The position numbers were made by a program, and so were the translations under genes. Below the pieces are notes generated by a model. That model did no database searches, was not told where the DNA came from, and saw only the letters and a program-made list of their open reading frames with translations. Shown here piece after piece: positions 31,945 to 39,440 of a stretch of DNA of 64,000 nt. Source of the stretch: a virus; IMG/VR virus record IMGVR_UViG_3300037010_003079, positions 1 through 64,000 of that record; one strand, 5' to 3'. Position 1 is the first letter of the stretch. Every line of letters begins with the position of its first letter.

Positions 31945-33527
31945 CAGTTCGTACAGGTGTTGATATGGGGTCACCAGGCGCGATCAACGTATCGCCTGTG
32001 GTGCGTTTGGGAGACGGTACAACGCCCAGCAGTCTTTACGTCTCTGCACGGTCTCGCCTGGGTTCTTGGCGATCTCCGAACTCGAACTTGAGGCAGTCCA
32101 TGCAGGTTATCGAAGTCACACAAAACGTCGCAGTCTCGATCCCTGTGTACATGCGCAGCACAGATACGGGCGCTGGCATCTCGGGGCTTGCTACGGCGAT
32201 GGTGATCACCAGCAAGAAGACAGGTGCAGGCTTCCTCACGATCACACCCAGTATCACCGACCGCGACAACGGTTGGTACGATCTCGCCTTCACAGGCGCG
32301 ATGGTCGACACGTTGGGCTTCATGCCTCTTCGGATCACGGCGGCTCCTGGAATCGGCCAGACCGGCGCGCAAGAGAACGACGAGATCACGGTCAACATCA
32401 TCGCCATCAACAAGAACGACGCGGTCCACATGGGGCTCAGCTCGTTGCCCAACGCGACCGCGGGTTTGAACGCAGGGCTCCCTGTCGTCGGGGTTCAAGT
32501 CCCTCTGCCGAGCGCGGGCGCGGCCGGGGGTCTGCCGTTGGTCGGCACCCAGATCCCGCTTGCCGCCGCAGGCACGAACACCGGCCTGCCTGTCATCGGC
32601 ACCCAGATCCCGCTTGCAACCGCAGGTGCGAACACAGGCCTTCCCGTGGTCGGCACCCAGATTCCCCTCGCAGCGGCAGGCGCAGACACGGGCCTGCCCG
32701 TGGTCGGCAACCAGATCCCCAACGCCACGGCCGGATCGTCCGACGGTCTCGCGATCGCCGAGCAGGTTGCCAACATCGCGGTCACAGGTGCAGCGCTCAA
32801 CGCGATCGCGACCTCACGCACGATCGTGTCCGGTACTGAAGTCGGCGTGCTCGCCAACTCCGACACCCTCGACCGCGTGTTCCACACGTTCACCGACGTC
32901 GCGGGCGCGATCGACTTCTACTACGAGTTCAACATCGCAGCGATCGCCAACGCGGCCGGCGTGTCTGTGCAGTGGATGGGCTACTTGAACACGGCAGGCA
33001 ACACCATGAAGGTGTACGCCTGGAACTGGACAAGTCTCGCCTGGGACCAGCTCGGCTTTATTGCCGGGTCCGGCGACACCGTCGCGTATGGCGGCGAGTA
33101 CGCGCTGACCAACTCGCACTCGAGCGGCGGCCTCGTGCGCATTCGGTTCGCGAACACCGGGCTCACGACCGCCACGTTCGCCACCGACCGGATCCTCCTG
33201 GGCTATGTCGTCTTGCCTGCTTCGACCTCGGTGACGGTCGCGGCCATCCTCGACGCGTTGCTCACGGGACACGCGGTCGTTGGCAGCATCGCCGACGGTA
33301 TCGCGATCGCGGCAGGCCTGCTCCAGGGCAACTTCTTCATGGACCAGACCGACAACACGAGCCCGAACGGTCAGACGGCTGCGCGGATGCGCATCTTCCG
33401 TGATGGCGTCGCCACGGCAGCCGCCACAGACGGCGGTGTCGCTGAAGGTGAGTTCGCGACGTTCCTGGTGACGACGACGTACGTGGGGCCGAACAAGATC
33501 GCGACTCATCGGGTGGTGCGGCAGTGA
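31941..33527 (+). CDS. Tail-appendage protein with GLPVVGTQIPLA repeats
   Basis: 528 residues. Residues about 50-155 are an immunoglobulin-like beta domain (VAVSIPVYMRSTDTGAGI, then NGWYDLAFTGAMVD). Residues about 172-265 contain five tandem units of about 19 residues (Ala-x-x-Gly-x-x-x-GLPVVGTQIPLA). This repeat is common in phage tail proteins of metagenomes. Residues about 300-435 look like another beta sandwich. Structural. Confidence 0.8.
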   Translation: MTVRTGVDMGSPGAINVSPVVRLGDGTTPSSLYVSARSRLGSWRSPNSNLRQSMQVIEVTQNVAVSIPVYMRSTDTGAGISGLATAMVITSKKTGAGFLTITPSITDRDNGWYDLAFTGAMVDTLGFMPLRITAAPGIGQTGAQENDEITVNIIAINKNDAVHMGLSSLPNATAGLNAGLPVVGVQVPLPSAGAAGGLPLVGTQIPLAAAGTNTGLPVIGTQIPLATAGANTGLPVVGTQIPLAAAGADTGLPVVGNQIPNATAGSSDGLAIAEQVANIAVTGAALNAIATSRTIVSGTEVGVLANSDTLDRVFHTFTDVAGAIDFYYEFNIAAIANAAGVSVQWMGYLNTAGNTMKVYAWNWTSLAWDQLGFIAGSGDTVAYGGEYALTNSHSSGGLVRIRFANTGLTTATFATDRILLGYVVLPASTSVTVAAILDALLTGHAVVGSIADGIAIAAGLLQGNFFMDQTDNTSPNGQTAARMRIFRDGVATAAATDGGVAEGEFATFLVTTTYVGPNKIATHRVVRQ

Positions 33528-33847
33528 GCGCCGGCGGACCTCTTGGCTCAAAGGGCGTCGCCACCGGGCGCGGCGTCACGGTCTCCACCAAGGGCATGGT
33601 GTCGCGGTTCGCAGCGCCTGCAGCCCCCGCGCCTTCACCCGTGGGCGATTCCCTGTCGCTCCCGATCACACACCTGCCCATCCGGATCGTCATCCCCACC
33701 TCGATCAACATCGCGCTCATGGCGATGGAGAACGTCATCGACAACATGCGGGTGCAGCAATCCTCGAGCTTGGATCTGCCCAGCATGTACAAACGCGCCT
33801 ACCTCATCGCCTACGAGACCGATGAGATCGCCATCGTGAAGCCGTGA
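33524..33847 (+). CDS. Hypothetical small virion-associated protein
   Basis: 107 residues from GTG. Central region LPITHLPIRIVIPTSINIAL, then a helix MAMENVIDNMRVQQSSS. No cysteine or signal. Coupled to the repeat-containing tail protein. Not recognised. Confidence 0.65.
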   Translation: MSAGGPLGSKGVATGRGVTVSTKGMVSRFAAPAAPAPSPVGDSLSLPITHLPIRIVIPTSINIALMAMENVIDNMRVQQSSSLDLPSMYKRAYLIAYETDEIAIVKP

Positions 33848-33851
33848 TGCG

Positions 33852-34112
33852 ATGGCACCCAACGAAGTCGATCAAGTTGCACGCGGGCTCGCGAACCTGC
33901 GCCTGCAGGTAGATGCCATCGAGACGGTCGCCAAAAATGCGTCTCTGCCCGAGACCATCGCGCAGGCACGCAAGACCGTCCGCGGGTCCGCGGTCATCGT
34001 CGCCATCGCCTTGATCGTGTCGTCACTCATCAAGTTCTGGGGTGACGAACACGTCCGATCCCTGGAGAATCGGATCGAACAGCTCGAGGTCCGTGATATG
34101 AGGCATCCATGA
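33852..34112 (+). CDS. Small membrane-anchored coiled-coil protein
   Basis: 86 residues. N-terminal helix, one transmembrane segment (VIVAIALIVSSLIKFWG) and a short C-terminal coiled coil (VRSLENRIEQLEVRD). Topology resembles small phage accessory lysis or anti-holin proteins, but there is no direct evidence. Confidence 0.66.
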   Translation: MAPNEVDQVARGLANLRLQVDAIETVAKNASLPETIAQARKTVRGSAVIVAIALIVSSLIKFWGDEHVRSLENRIEQLEVRDMRHP

Positions 34113-34450
34113 AGCGCGCGATCGAGATTCTCAACTCGCCCTCGTCGGACTACACCCCGTTCGTGCTCGAGGTGAAGGAGCCTGGCGTTCTTCGGACCAT
34201 CCTCACGGGCTACGAGCCGCCGAGCACCATCATCCCTGCATCGATGGGAAAGCCGCCCGAGGCTGAAATGATCCCCCTGCCAGCCCTGGTCTTCGAGGTC
34301 GACCCCGAAGGCAAGCCCCACAAGCGGTCGTTCGTGTGGTTGCCCGCAGGCAAGGCGCTCGATTTCGCCGGCGCCCTGATCTTCGCTGCGACGTACGTCG
34401 ATGAGCGGACCGGCATGCCGCTCATGCTCTACGAGGCGGTTGCGGGGTGA
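34109..34450 (+). CDS. Hypothetical protein
   Basis: 113 residues, beta-rich, acidic-to-neutral (FVLEVKEPGVLRTILTGYE; HKRSFVWLPAGKAL). No cysteine. Four-base overlaps with both neighbours. Not recognised. Confidence 0.66.
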   Translation: MKRAIEILNSPSSDYTPFVLEVKEPGVLRTILTGYEPPSTIIPASMGKPPEAEMIPLPALVFEVDPEGKPHKRSFVWLPAGKALDFAGALIFAATYVDERTGMPLMLYEAVAG

Positions 34451-34632
34451 GCGCCTGGCAACCCATCAAGCGGTTGCAGCGTGAGTGGAACGAACGGTTC
34501 CTCAAAGCCCTCGCTCGCCTCGAGCGGGAGCAGCGGCAGAAAGAACGTTGTGGTGGGTGTGGTCGAACATTCGCGGAGCATCCGTTCGAAGATTACGAGG
34601 AGTGTGTTCGCAAGGTGTTGAACGAAGCGTGA
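34447..34632 (+). CDS. Small zinc-binding helical protein
   Basis: 61 residues from GTG. Basic helix (LQREWNERFLKALARLERE), then CGGCGRTFAEHPFEDYEEC: C-x2-C with a later His and Cys, a likely treble-clef-like zinc site. Role unknown. Confidence 0.66.
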   Translation: MSAWQPIKRLQREWNERFLKALARLEREQRQKERCGGCGRTFAEHPFEDYEECVRKVLNEA

Positions 34633-34654
34633 TGGACGTGTTACGGACGAGGTG

Positions 34655-35038
34655 ATGACACCCAAGGAACAGGCGTTGTGGATGCTCGACGCATCTGAGG
34701 TACGTGCAGGCCAGACCTGGCGGCATGTGAAGACCGGGAACCGCTACACGGTGATCGCGACCGGTCTCGACGAAGCGACGCTTGCGCCGGTCATCGTCTA
34801 CTCCGGCCATGACGGTGTCGTGTGGGTGCGGACGCTCGAGGTCTTCACGGGCAACACAGAAGAGGGCAAGGCACGGTTCCTCCTCGTAACCGAGGAGACG
34901 GAGCCACAGACGGCCCCGTTCGTGAAGGCCGAGAAACTCGAGTCTGCGCGTCGCCGTTGCTGTCTGGCGTCGAGCTTCCCGCCCTTCGACCACTCGCTCG
35001 ATTGCACGCTTCGCTCGATGCAGGGGGTGCACGCGTGA
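34655..35038 (+). CDS. DUF1653-like protein with Cys-rich tail
   Basis: 127 residues from ATG (a GTG three bases upstream is an alternative). Residues 15-85 match DUF1653-type proteins: WRHVKTGNRYTVIATGL, then VIVYSGHDGVVWVRTLEVF and KARFLLV. The C-terminal 35 residues add a CC...C cluster. DUF1653 proteins are usually stand-alone beta barrels without known activity. Confidence 0.74.
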   Translation: MTPKEQALWMLDASEVRAGQTWRHVKTGNRYTVIATGLDEATLAPVIVYSGHDGVVWVRTLEVFTGNTEEGKARFLLVTEETEPQTAPFVKAEKLESARRRCCLASSFPPFDHSLDCTLRSMQGVHA

Positions 35039-35625
35039 GGCCGGACTGGGATGAGTACATGATGCGCTTCGCCTACACCTCGGCGATGCGTGCCACCTGT
35101 CCTCGCCGTCACGTCGGCGCCGTCATCGCAGATGCGTCCTATCGCATCGTGGCAACCGGCTACAACGGCGCAGCTCGGCACTTGCCGTCCTGCGACGAGG
35201 TCGGCTGCCAGATGGTCGAGGGCCACTGCGTACGCACCCTCCACGCCGAGTCGAACGCCATCGACTATGCGGGGCGGTTCGCGGGGCAGTGCACGCTCTA
35301 CGTGACCGTCACGCCGTGCTGGGACTGCGCCAAGCGCATCGTCAACTCGGGCATCACGCGCGTCTGCTACGACGAGCACTACGAGAGCCGCTACGGCAAG
35401 AGCACAGACGTTCCGGACTATCTGCGCGAGGGCGGCGTCGTCGTCGATCGCATGGACCCCAACGTGATGACGCGCTACAAGGTTCTGATGGGCTTGCTCG
35501 ACAAGCCCTCCGACATCGCGGTGGTTTCAGGGCAGCACTCGACCATCGTTCCGCCCAGCGCGTGCGCGATCCATCGCTTCGACGGTGACGGTCCATGCGT
35601 CGTCTGTGGCATCAGCGGTAGCTGA
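35035..35625 (+). CDS. dCMP deaminase family protein
   Basis: 196 residues from a GTG overlapping the previous stop. Zinc motif H70-A-E72 (LHAESNAI) and P94-C95-W-D-C98 are intact, with the substrate-side GYNGA loop near residue 42. It would convert dCMP to dUMP, feeding dTTP synthesis. The C-terminus is extended by about 30 residues (CAIHRFDGDGPCVVCG) that could bind an additional zinc, not usual for the family. Confidence 0.9.
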   Translation: MRPDWDEYMMRFAYTSAMRATCPRRHVGAVIADASYRIVATGYNGAARHLPSCDEVGCQMVEGHCVRTLHAESNAIDYAGRFAGQCTLYVTVTPCWDCAKRIVNSGITRVCYDEHYESRYGKSTDVPDYLREGGVVVDRMDPNVMTRYKVLMGLLDKPSDIAVVSGQHSTIVPPSACAIHRFDGDGPCVVCGISGS

Positions 35626-35632
35626 GGTGTAC

Positions 35633-35737
35633 ATGTCCCCGTACGACGACGGCTGGCTCTCCGGCATGGAGATCTCTTGCACGCGGTCGTGCTCGCGGGG
35701 TAAACCTGGACGCATGCGAACCTATCGCTCGGCATGA
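35633..35737 (+). CDS. Very small hypothetical protein
   Basis: 34 residues (starts MSPYDDGWLSGMEISCTRSC). Its TGA overlaps the next ATG (ATGA), as in most gene pairs here. The Cys pair and length are the only notable features. Confidence 0.4.
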   Translation: MSPYDDGWLSGMEISCTRSCSRGKPGRMRTYRSA

Positions 35738-36081
35738 GGCCGTACGACGAGTACTTCACGGCGTGCGCCAAAGCCGCGCTCGAGCATGACTTCGACCCGA
35801 TCCCCTGGATCGACGCCCCTCACTGGCGTCGTGAAGCCGCCTACGCGGTGGCCGAGGCTGCGCTCAACACCAACAACCCAGACTTCACGCGAAGCGCATG
35901 GCTCTTGACGATGTCGTTGATGGGTTGGCGGTGGGACAAGATTCTCGACGAACAAAAAAAGACACATCCCGGGATCGTCTACGGCGAATTGACGCGCGGC
36001 GGTTCGAAGCACTGGGAGAGCGTCGTCAAGCAGGTACGTGATGTCGGGCGTAAGCTCGGCGTGAGGATGACAGGACCATGA
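35734..36081 (+). CDS. Conserved phage protein, weakly RyR-like
   Basis: 115 residues. The segment LMGWRWDKILDEQKKTHPGI followed by ELTRGG and VKQVRDVGRKL recalls the short RyR-type domains in phage and bacterial proteins (GW...D...K.HP...). Many Trp and His. Without profile comparison the link is tentative. Four-base overlap with the next gene. Confidence 0.66.
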   Translation: MRPYDEYFTACAKAALEHDFDPIPWIDAPHWRREAAYAVAEAALNTNNPDFTRSAWLLTMSLMGWRWDKILDEQKKTHPGIVYGELTRGGSKHWESVVKQVRDVGRKLGVRMTGP

Positions 36082-36356
36082 ACGAGTTCCAGATCGGCGA
36101 CACAGTGAAGTGGCTCTCGCAGGCCGGCGGGTCGACCAAGACCAAGGAAGGGCGCATTGTCGAGATCGTGCCCCCAGGCGTCATGCCCGACGTCCCGAAG
36201 ATCACGGGCTCACGCCGTGTGGTTAGCTACGTCGTCGAAGTGACGTTCCCGCCGGGCGATCGCCGAGGCTTCATCACAGGCCCCATCCGTACGAAGAAGC
36301 CCCAACGCTACTGGCCCCTGCCCCAGAAGCTGAAGCTGGTGTCGAAGCCCTCGTGA
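36078..36356 (+). CDS. Conserved hypothetical SH3-like protein
   Basis: 92 residues. Begins with F-x-I-GDTVKWLSQAGG and ends with RYWPLPQKLKLV; this GD-x-V-x-W...YWP layout fits a small SH3-like barrel widespread in bacteria and phages. Function unknown. Confidence 0.7.
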   Translation: MNEFQIGDTVKWLSQAGGSTKTKEGRIVEIVPPGVMPDVPKITGSRRVVSYVVEVTFPPGDRRGFITGPIRTKKPQRYWPLPQKLKLVSKPS

Positions 36357-36847
36357 TCGTCGCTTTCACCGGGCACCGTCCCGACAAGCTGGGCAACTGG
36401 GATCCCGCACATCCCGTGGTCGCGCGCGTGAAGAAGGCGCTTCGCAACGGCCTCATCGAGAACTGGCCTTTGGTTGCCGTCTCAGGCATGGCCCTTGGTG
36501 TTGACATGTGGGCGGCCGAGGCGTGTGTGGAACTCGGCATTCCGTTCCATGCGGCCCTGCCCTGCGATGGCTGGAGTGAGAATTGGCCGTTGCCTTCACG
36601 GCAACGCTACCAAGCCCTCGTGAAGAAGGCCGCCGAGATCCACGTCGTCAGCCCCGGCTCCTACAAGCCCTGGAAGATGCAGCGACGTAACGAGTGGATG
36701 GTGGATCACTGCAACCTGCTCCTGAGCATCTGGGATGGCAGCGCCGGCGGCACCGCAAATTGTCTCGAGTACGCGGACTACGTGAAACGTCCGGTGAAAC
36801 AGCTCCAATGGCGTGAGCAGATGTTGACGGCCACATCGGATTGCTAG
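36353..36847 (+). CDS. YpsA-like SLOG-domain protein
   Basis: 164 residues from GTG. VAFTGHRPDKLGNW at the N-terminus and SGMALGVDMWAAE near residue 45 are the hallmarks of the YpsA branch of the SLOG/Rossmann superfamily (nucleotide or nucleotide-derivative binding, related to DprA and LOG). A third motif YKPWKMQRRNEWMVD lies near residue 105, and DGSAGGTANCL near 132. SLOG proteins often sense nucleotides; the phage role is unknown. Confidence 0.86.
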   Translation: MIVAFTGHRPDKLGNWDPAHPVVARVKKALRNGLIENWPLVAVSGMALGVDMWAAEACVELGIPFHAALPCDGWSENWPLPSRQRYQALVKKAAEIHVVSPGSYKPWKMQRRNEWMVDHCNLLLSIWDGSAGGTANCLEYADYVKRPVKQLQWREQMLTATSDC

Positions 36848-36859
36848 ATAAACATCACC

Positions 36860-37120
36860 ATGCCCAAGCCCAAGACCAAGTTCACCGCCACGTTCACCGC
36901 CAAGCTCGGCAAGACGCCCATCACCATCAACCTCCCCGTCGACTTCACGGCGACGGGCGTCGACAGCGCTGACATGCTCGCCGAGGATCTGGCAGGCGTT
37001 GCCGCCGACGAGCTGCAGAACCTTCAGGAGAACGCCATCCTGAAGCTGAAGAACAAGGCCGACCTCAAGCGCGCGTTCAAGGCGTACGCGAAGGCGAACC
37101 CGCCCAGCGCGAACGCGTAG
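36860..37120 (+). CDS. Hypothetical basic protein
   Basis: 86 residues. N-terminal beta-rich half (TFTAKLGKTPITINL) and a C-terminal Lys/Ala-rich helix (LKLKNKADLKRAFKAYAKAN). Last gene before a terminator. Not recognised. Confidence 0.64.
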   Translation: MPKPKTKFTATFTAKLGKTPITINLPVDFTATGVDSADMLAEDLAGVAADELQNLQENAILKLKNKADLKRAFKAYAKANPPSANA

Positions 37121-37161
37121 CTTGGACGGCTACATGTAGAAGCTGCTGGACAACTACACGT

Positions 37162-37191
37162 GAAAGACGCCAACTCGGCGTCTTTCTTCGT
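37162..37191. terminator. Bidirectional rho-independent terminator
   Basis: GAAAGACGCC (37162-37171) and GGCGTCTTTC (37177-37186) form a perfect 10-base stem around AACTC. T-rich sequence follows on the right and A-rich bases precede on the left. It separates the plus-strand operon ending at 37120 from the minus-strand tRNA cluster ending at 37196. Confidence 0.75.
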
Positions 37192-37195
37192 TTGG

Positions 37196-37268
37196 AGACC
37201 CCCACGGGGGTCGAACCCGTGACCGAAAGTTTCATCACACTTCCGCTCTACCACTGAGCTAGGGGGCC
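37196..37268 (-). tRNA. tRNA with an apparent 8-base anticodon loop (identity uncertain)
   Basis: Canonical acceptor (GGCCCCC/GGGGGTC), D arm (GCTC AGTGGTA GAGC) and T arm (ACGGG TTCGACC CCCGT). The best anticodon stem is GAAGT/ACTTT, enclosing GTGATGAA, eight bases. If U33 is the T of GTG, the next triplet is GAT; if it is read differently, identity changes. CCA is not encoded. Confidence 0.72.
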
Positions 37269-37273
37269 AGTCG

Positions 37274-37346
37274 CGGAAACCACGGGGCTCGAACCCGTCA
37301 TCCCAAGACCATCAATCTTGGTGCTGCACCCGGCAGCTCGGAATCC
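37274..37346 (-). tRNA. tRNA, anticodon GAT (Ile-like), mismatched acceptor stem
   Basis: Anticodon arm CAAGA/TCTTG with 7-base loop TTGATGG (GAT at 34-36), D stem GCTG/CAGC, T arm ACGGG TTCGAGC CCCGT. The acceptor GGATTCC/GGTTTCC has two adjacent T-T mismatches, so it may be edited, compensated or decayed. G37 is unexpected for an isoleucine tRNA. Confidence 0.6.
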
Positions 37347-37422
37347 AGTAGTCCACGTTGCGAACGTCACGCACAACGCGAACAACGCGTTTCGTAATAC
37401 TATCAGCACGTGCAGAAAGATG

Positions 37423-37494
37423 GGCGGGAAGATGGGGTCGAACCACCGACCTTGATTCTTGCGAACCAAAGCTCTACCACTGAGCTATTCCCGC
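37423..37494 (-). tRNA. tRNA, Gly-like body with 8-base anticodon loop (identity uncertain)
   Basis: The 5' part (GCGGGAATAGCTCAG) and perfect acceptor GCGGGAA/TTCCCGC resemble bacterial tRNA-Gly(GCC). The anticodon stem TTGGT/ATCAA encloses TCGCAAGA (eight bases, or six if the outer T-A pairs). The T arm is GGTGG TTCGACC CCATC with one wobble. Anticodon cannot be fixed by eye. Confidence 0.7.
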
Positions 37495-37496
37495 AG

Positions 37497-37568
37497 AGAC
37501 CTCGCGTGGAGTTGAACCACGTGTCGCCGGGCTAGAAGTCCGGTGCTCTATCGTTGAGCTACGAGGCC
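37497..37568 (-). tRNA. tRNA-Arg (TCT)
   Basis: Acceptor GGCCTCG/CGAGGTC, D arm GCTC AACGATA GAGC, anticodon loop CTTCTAG with TCT at 34-36, T arm CGTGG TTCAACT CCACG. An A-C mismatch closes the anticodon stem. It would read AGA codons, rare in GC-rich hosts. Confidence 0.83.
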
Positions 37569-37572
37569 ATGG

Positions 37573-37649
37573 CGGAGCTGCCCGGACGCGACCCGGGATC
37601 TCTCGTGGATCCGAAGACCCACGAGCTGCGCGCTTTACGCCACAGCTCC
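37573..37649 (-). ncRNA. tRNA-like RNA with UUCG hairpin in place of the anticodon arm
   Basis: Perfect acceptor-like stem GGAGCTG/CAGCTCC followed by G and an encoded CCA (37570-37572), and a T-arm-like hairpin CCCGG GTCGCGT CCGGG. Between them lies a 10-base stem CTCGTGGGTC/GATCCACGAG capped by TTCG. The D-arm region is very short (GCG TAAAG CGC). It could be a degenerate tRNA or a tRNA-mimic RNA. Confidence 0.55.
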
Positions 37650-37657
37650 AAAGAGGG

Positions 37658-37975
37658 TTACTTCACGAGGGGCAAGGCACTCGTGACCTTTCCGATCGCC
37701 TTGCGATCCGTGGACGGGGGCAAGCCGAGGGCCATTGCCTGACCCGCAAACGGGCCGGCGTCCTCGACGATGAGCTTGTAGGTCAGCGACTGCTCGCCTA
37801 GCGCGAGCGCGATACGCCGCAACGAGGCCTCATCGGGTACCGCGAGCGCGATGACGATCGTCGGCGGGTAGCCTGAAGCCTCGGAGGCAGCGTGGCACAC
37901 CTGCGCCATCTGGACGCCGTGCGGAAGATCGTTGCGGATCACCGTATACAGGACCTTGGGTTGCTCGTCGCTCAT
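37658..37975 (-). CDS. Peptidyl-tRNA hydrolase, PTH2-like
   Basis: 105 residues. KVLYTVIRNDLPHGVQMAQ, then CHAASEASG matches the PTH2 core (strand, Arg-x-Asp-Leu, Gly-x-x-x-AQ-x-x-HA). Further matches are EDAGPFAGQAMALGL and a short C-terminal strand. PTH2 releases tRNA from peptidyl-tRNA dropped by ribosomes. The gene lies directly upstream of, and in line with, the tRNA cluster, so both may be expressed together. Confidence 0.84.
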   Translation of the reverse strand: MSDEQPKVLYTVIRNDLPHGVQMAQVCHAASEASGYPPTIVIALAVPDEASLRRIALALGEQSLTYKLIVEDAGPFAGQAMALGLPPSTDRKAIGKVTSALPLVK

Positions 37976-38013
37976 GACCACACGCGACCTTCGCTACACG
38001 GTAGCGTGGCACG

Positions 38014-38226
38014 ATGCGCAAGCTCACCCGGAAGCAGGTCTTGTCGATCCCACAACTCCTCCACATCGACGGCGGGGGCGGCAAGCATCGAGAGTCCCTG
38101 CGTGGCAAGGCCGCGAGTTTCGCCTTGTGGTTGAAGAACAACGGCTACCCGAGTGGGTACCGCGTGCTTTGCATGAACTGCAACCTCGCCATCGGCATCA
38201 GCGGGACCTGTCCTCACCGGCGGTAG
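38014..38226 (+). CDS. Short HNH-like zinc protein (NCN...CPH type)
   Basis: 70 residues. [20 protein letters not shown], then [20 protein letters not shown] and CPHRR: the His...His and C-x2-CN...CPH pattern of small HNH endonuclease-like proteins. Its N-terminus is shorter than I would expect, so it may be partial. It is embedded between an intact peptidyl-tRNA hydrolase gene and a fragment of a second one. Confidence 0.72.
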   Translation: MRKLTRKQVLSIPQLLHIDGGGGKHRESLRGKAASFALWLKNNGYPSGYRVLCMNCNLAIGISGTCPHRR

Positions 38227-38280
38227 CGCGACCTGCACCCCGTGGGGGAGATCCGAGCGCACGACGACATAGAGAACCTG
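38227..38280 (-). pseudogene. 5' fragment of a second PTH2-like gene
   Basis: The minus strand reads [18 protein letters not shown], matching the N-terminus of the intact hydrolase (VLYTVIRNDLPHGVQMA) at protein level but clearly diverged in DNA. The rest of the gene is absent, replaced by the HNH-like gene. The 165 bases that follow to the collagen-like gene hold only short hairpins (CCCTA CGG TAGGG). Confidence 0.65.
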
Positions 38281-38445
38281 GGAGGGAGAGCTGACCGGCG
38301 ACGCCGGCGAATCCTTACGGTCGATGCATTTGTGTCCCTACGGTAGGGCGGCTCCCCGCCCCTGTCAAGGGGGCTAAACTGACCTCTGGAATCGGGCATA
38401 AGGATGTGAAGGGTATGCGGCATAAACATCCGCTCAAGGTTCATC

Positions 38446-39234
38446 ATGAAGACAGTCTTCCTCTGCCTGGTTCTGGTTTCAGCGTGTAGCCCCGCAGGTG
38501 CTGGCGCCAACGGTACGATGGGTGATCCGGGACCTGAGGGCCCGCAAGGCTCGGCGGGGCCGCAGGGCTCGGCGGGGCCGCAGGGGCCGCAAGGCCCTCA
38601 GGGGGCGCAAGGCCTGCAAGGTCCTCAGGGGCTTCAAGGCGCCACGGGTGCCACGGGTGCCACGGGTGCGGTAGGACCGATGGGTCCACAAGGTCCCGCA
38701 GGCAGTCCTGGCGCGACGGGGTCGCAAGGCGCAACGGGCGCTCAAGGCCCTCAAGGCTCTGCCGGGCCGCAGGGGCCCAAGGGCAGCGTGGGCCCCGTAG
38801 GCCCCGTAGGCCCGGGTGCCGTAGTGTTCGATTACGGCGGGGCTCGTCTCGGCGTCTTGCTGAGCGCGACGCCTGGCCAAGAGGCGTACATCTCTCAAGG
38901 TGACCAGTACACGCTGGTGCCTGATGGGCTCATCGTTCCGATGAACCACACCACCCAACCGGTGTACTACACCAACAACAACTGCACAGGTACGCCGTAC
39001 GCCGTGCCTGGGCACGGCTATGTGGCCAACGACGACTACGTGTACATCGGCTTCGGCAACGCCTTGTACACGGCATCCGCGTCCCTGACGGGAAACTTGG
39101 CTGTCCAGTCGTTCTCGACAGGAGGCGGGAGTTGTATGTCCTCGAGCCTGGGTACACAACTACACGCGATGACGAGCGTGGGGTCGCCCATTGACCCTGT
39201 TGGGTCGATGCCATGGCATATCGTCCTCCAATGA
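38446..39234 (+). CDS. Collagen-like lipoprotein
   Basis: 262 residues. Signal peptide with lipobox LVSAC (lipid on C14), predicting export and anchoring in a membrane of a diderm host. Residues about 25-125 are nearly uninterrupted Gly-X-Y ([16 protein letters not shown]), without the FLVGEDG breaks of the two fibre genes. Residues 126-262 are a beta-rich globular domain with two Cys (NNCTG and GSCMSSS). It may alter the infected-cell surface, for instance in superinfection exclusion. Confidence 0.84.
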   Translation: MKTVFLCLVLVSACSPAGAGANGTMGDPGPEGPQGSAGPQGSAGPQGPQGPQGAQGLQGPQGLQGATGATGATGAVGPMGPQGPAGSPGATGSQGATGAQGPQGSAGPQGPKGSVGPVGPVGPGAVVFDYGGARLGVLLSATPGQEAYISQGDQYTLVPDGLIVPMNHTTQPVYYTNNNCTGTPYAVPGHGYVANDDYVYIGFGNALYTASASLTGNLAVQSFSTGGGSCMSSSLGTQLHAMTSVGSPIDPVGSMPWHIVLQ

Positions 39235-39425
39235 AGCCGACGCTCGAGGCGATGTCTCGGGTCATCACGTTCGCACTCATCGACGCGGTCTCCGAAGACA
39301 TGAAGCTATCTAAAGGGAAGGCCAAGAAGGCCATCCTGCGAGGCAGGGTCTCGGTGGACGGGGTTGTAACCCTGGACCCTGGAACCCGGGTTCACGGCGA
39401 CTCGAAGATCGTCTTCACTCCCTAG
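39231..39425 (+). CDS. Small S4-like RNA-binding domain protein
   Basis: 64 residues from the ATG overlapping the preceding TGA. The core [20 protein letters not shown], then [12 protein letters not shown] has the S4-domain layout (Lys-rich helix, G-x-V-x-V-x-G, later strand). S4 domains bind structured RNA such as tRNA or rRNA. Independent small S4 proteins often act on ribosomes. Confidence 0.72.
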   Translation: MKPTLEAMSRVITFALIDAVSEDMKLSKGKAKKAILRGRVSVDGVVTLDPGTRVHGDSKIVFTP

Positions 39426-39440
39426 AAGGCCCGGCTGGCC

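Noticed and set aside
38335-38380. GC-rich hairpins upstream of the lipoprotein gene as a terminator
   Set aside because: Stems are short (five bases) and no T-run follows, so I could not support a terminator.
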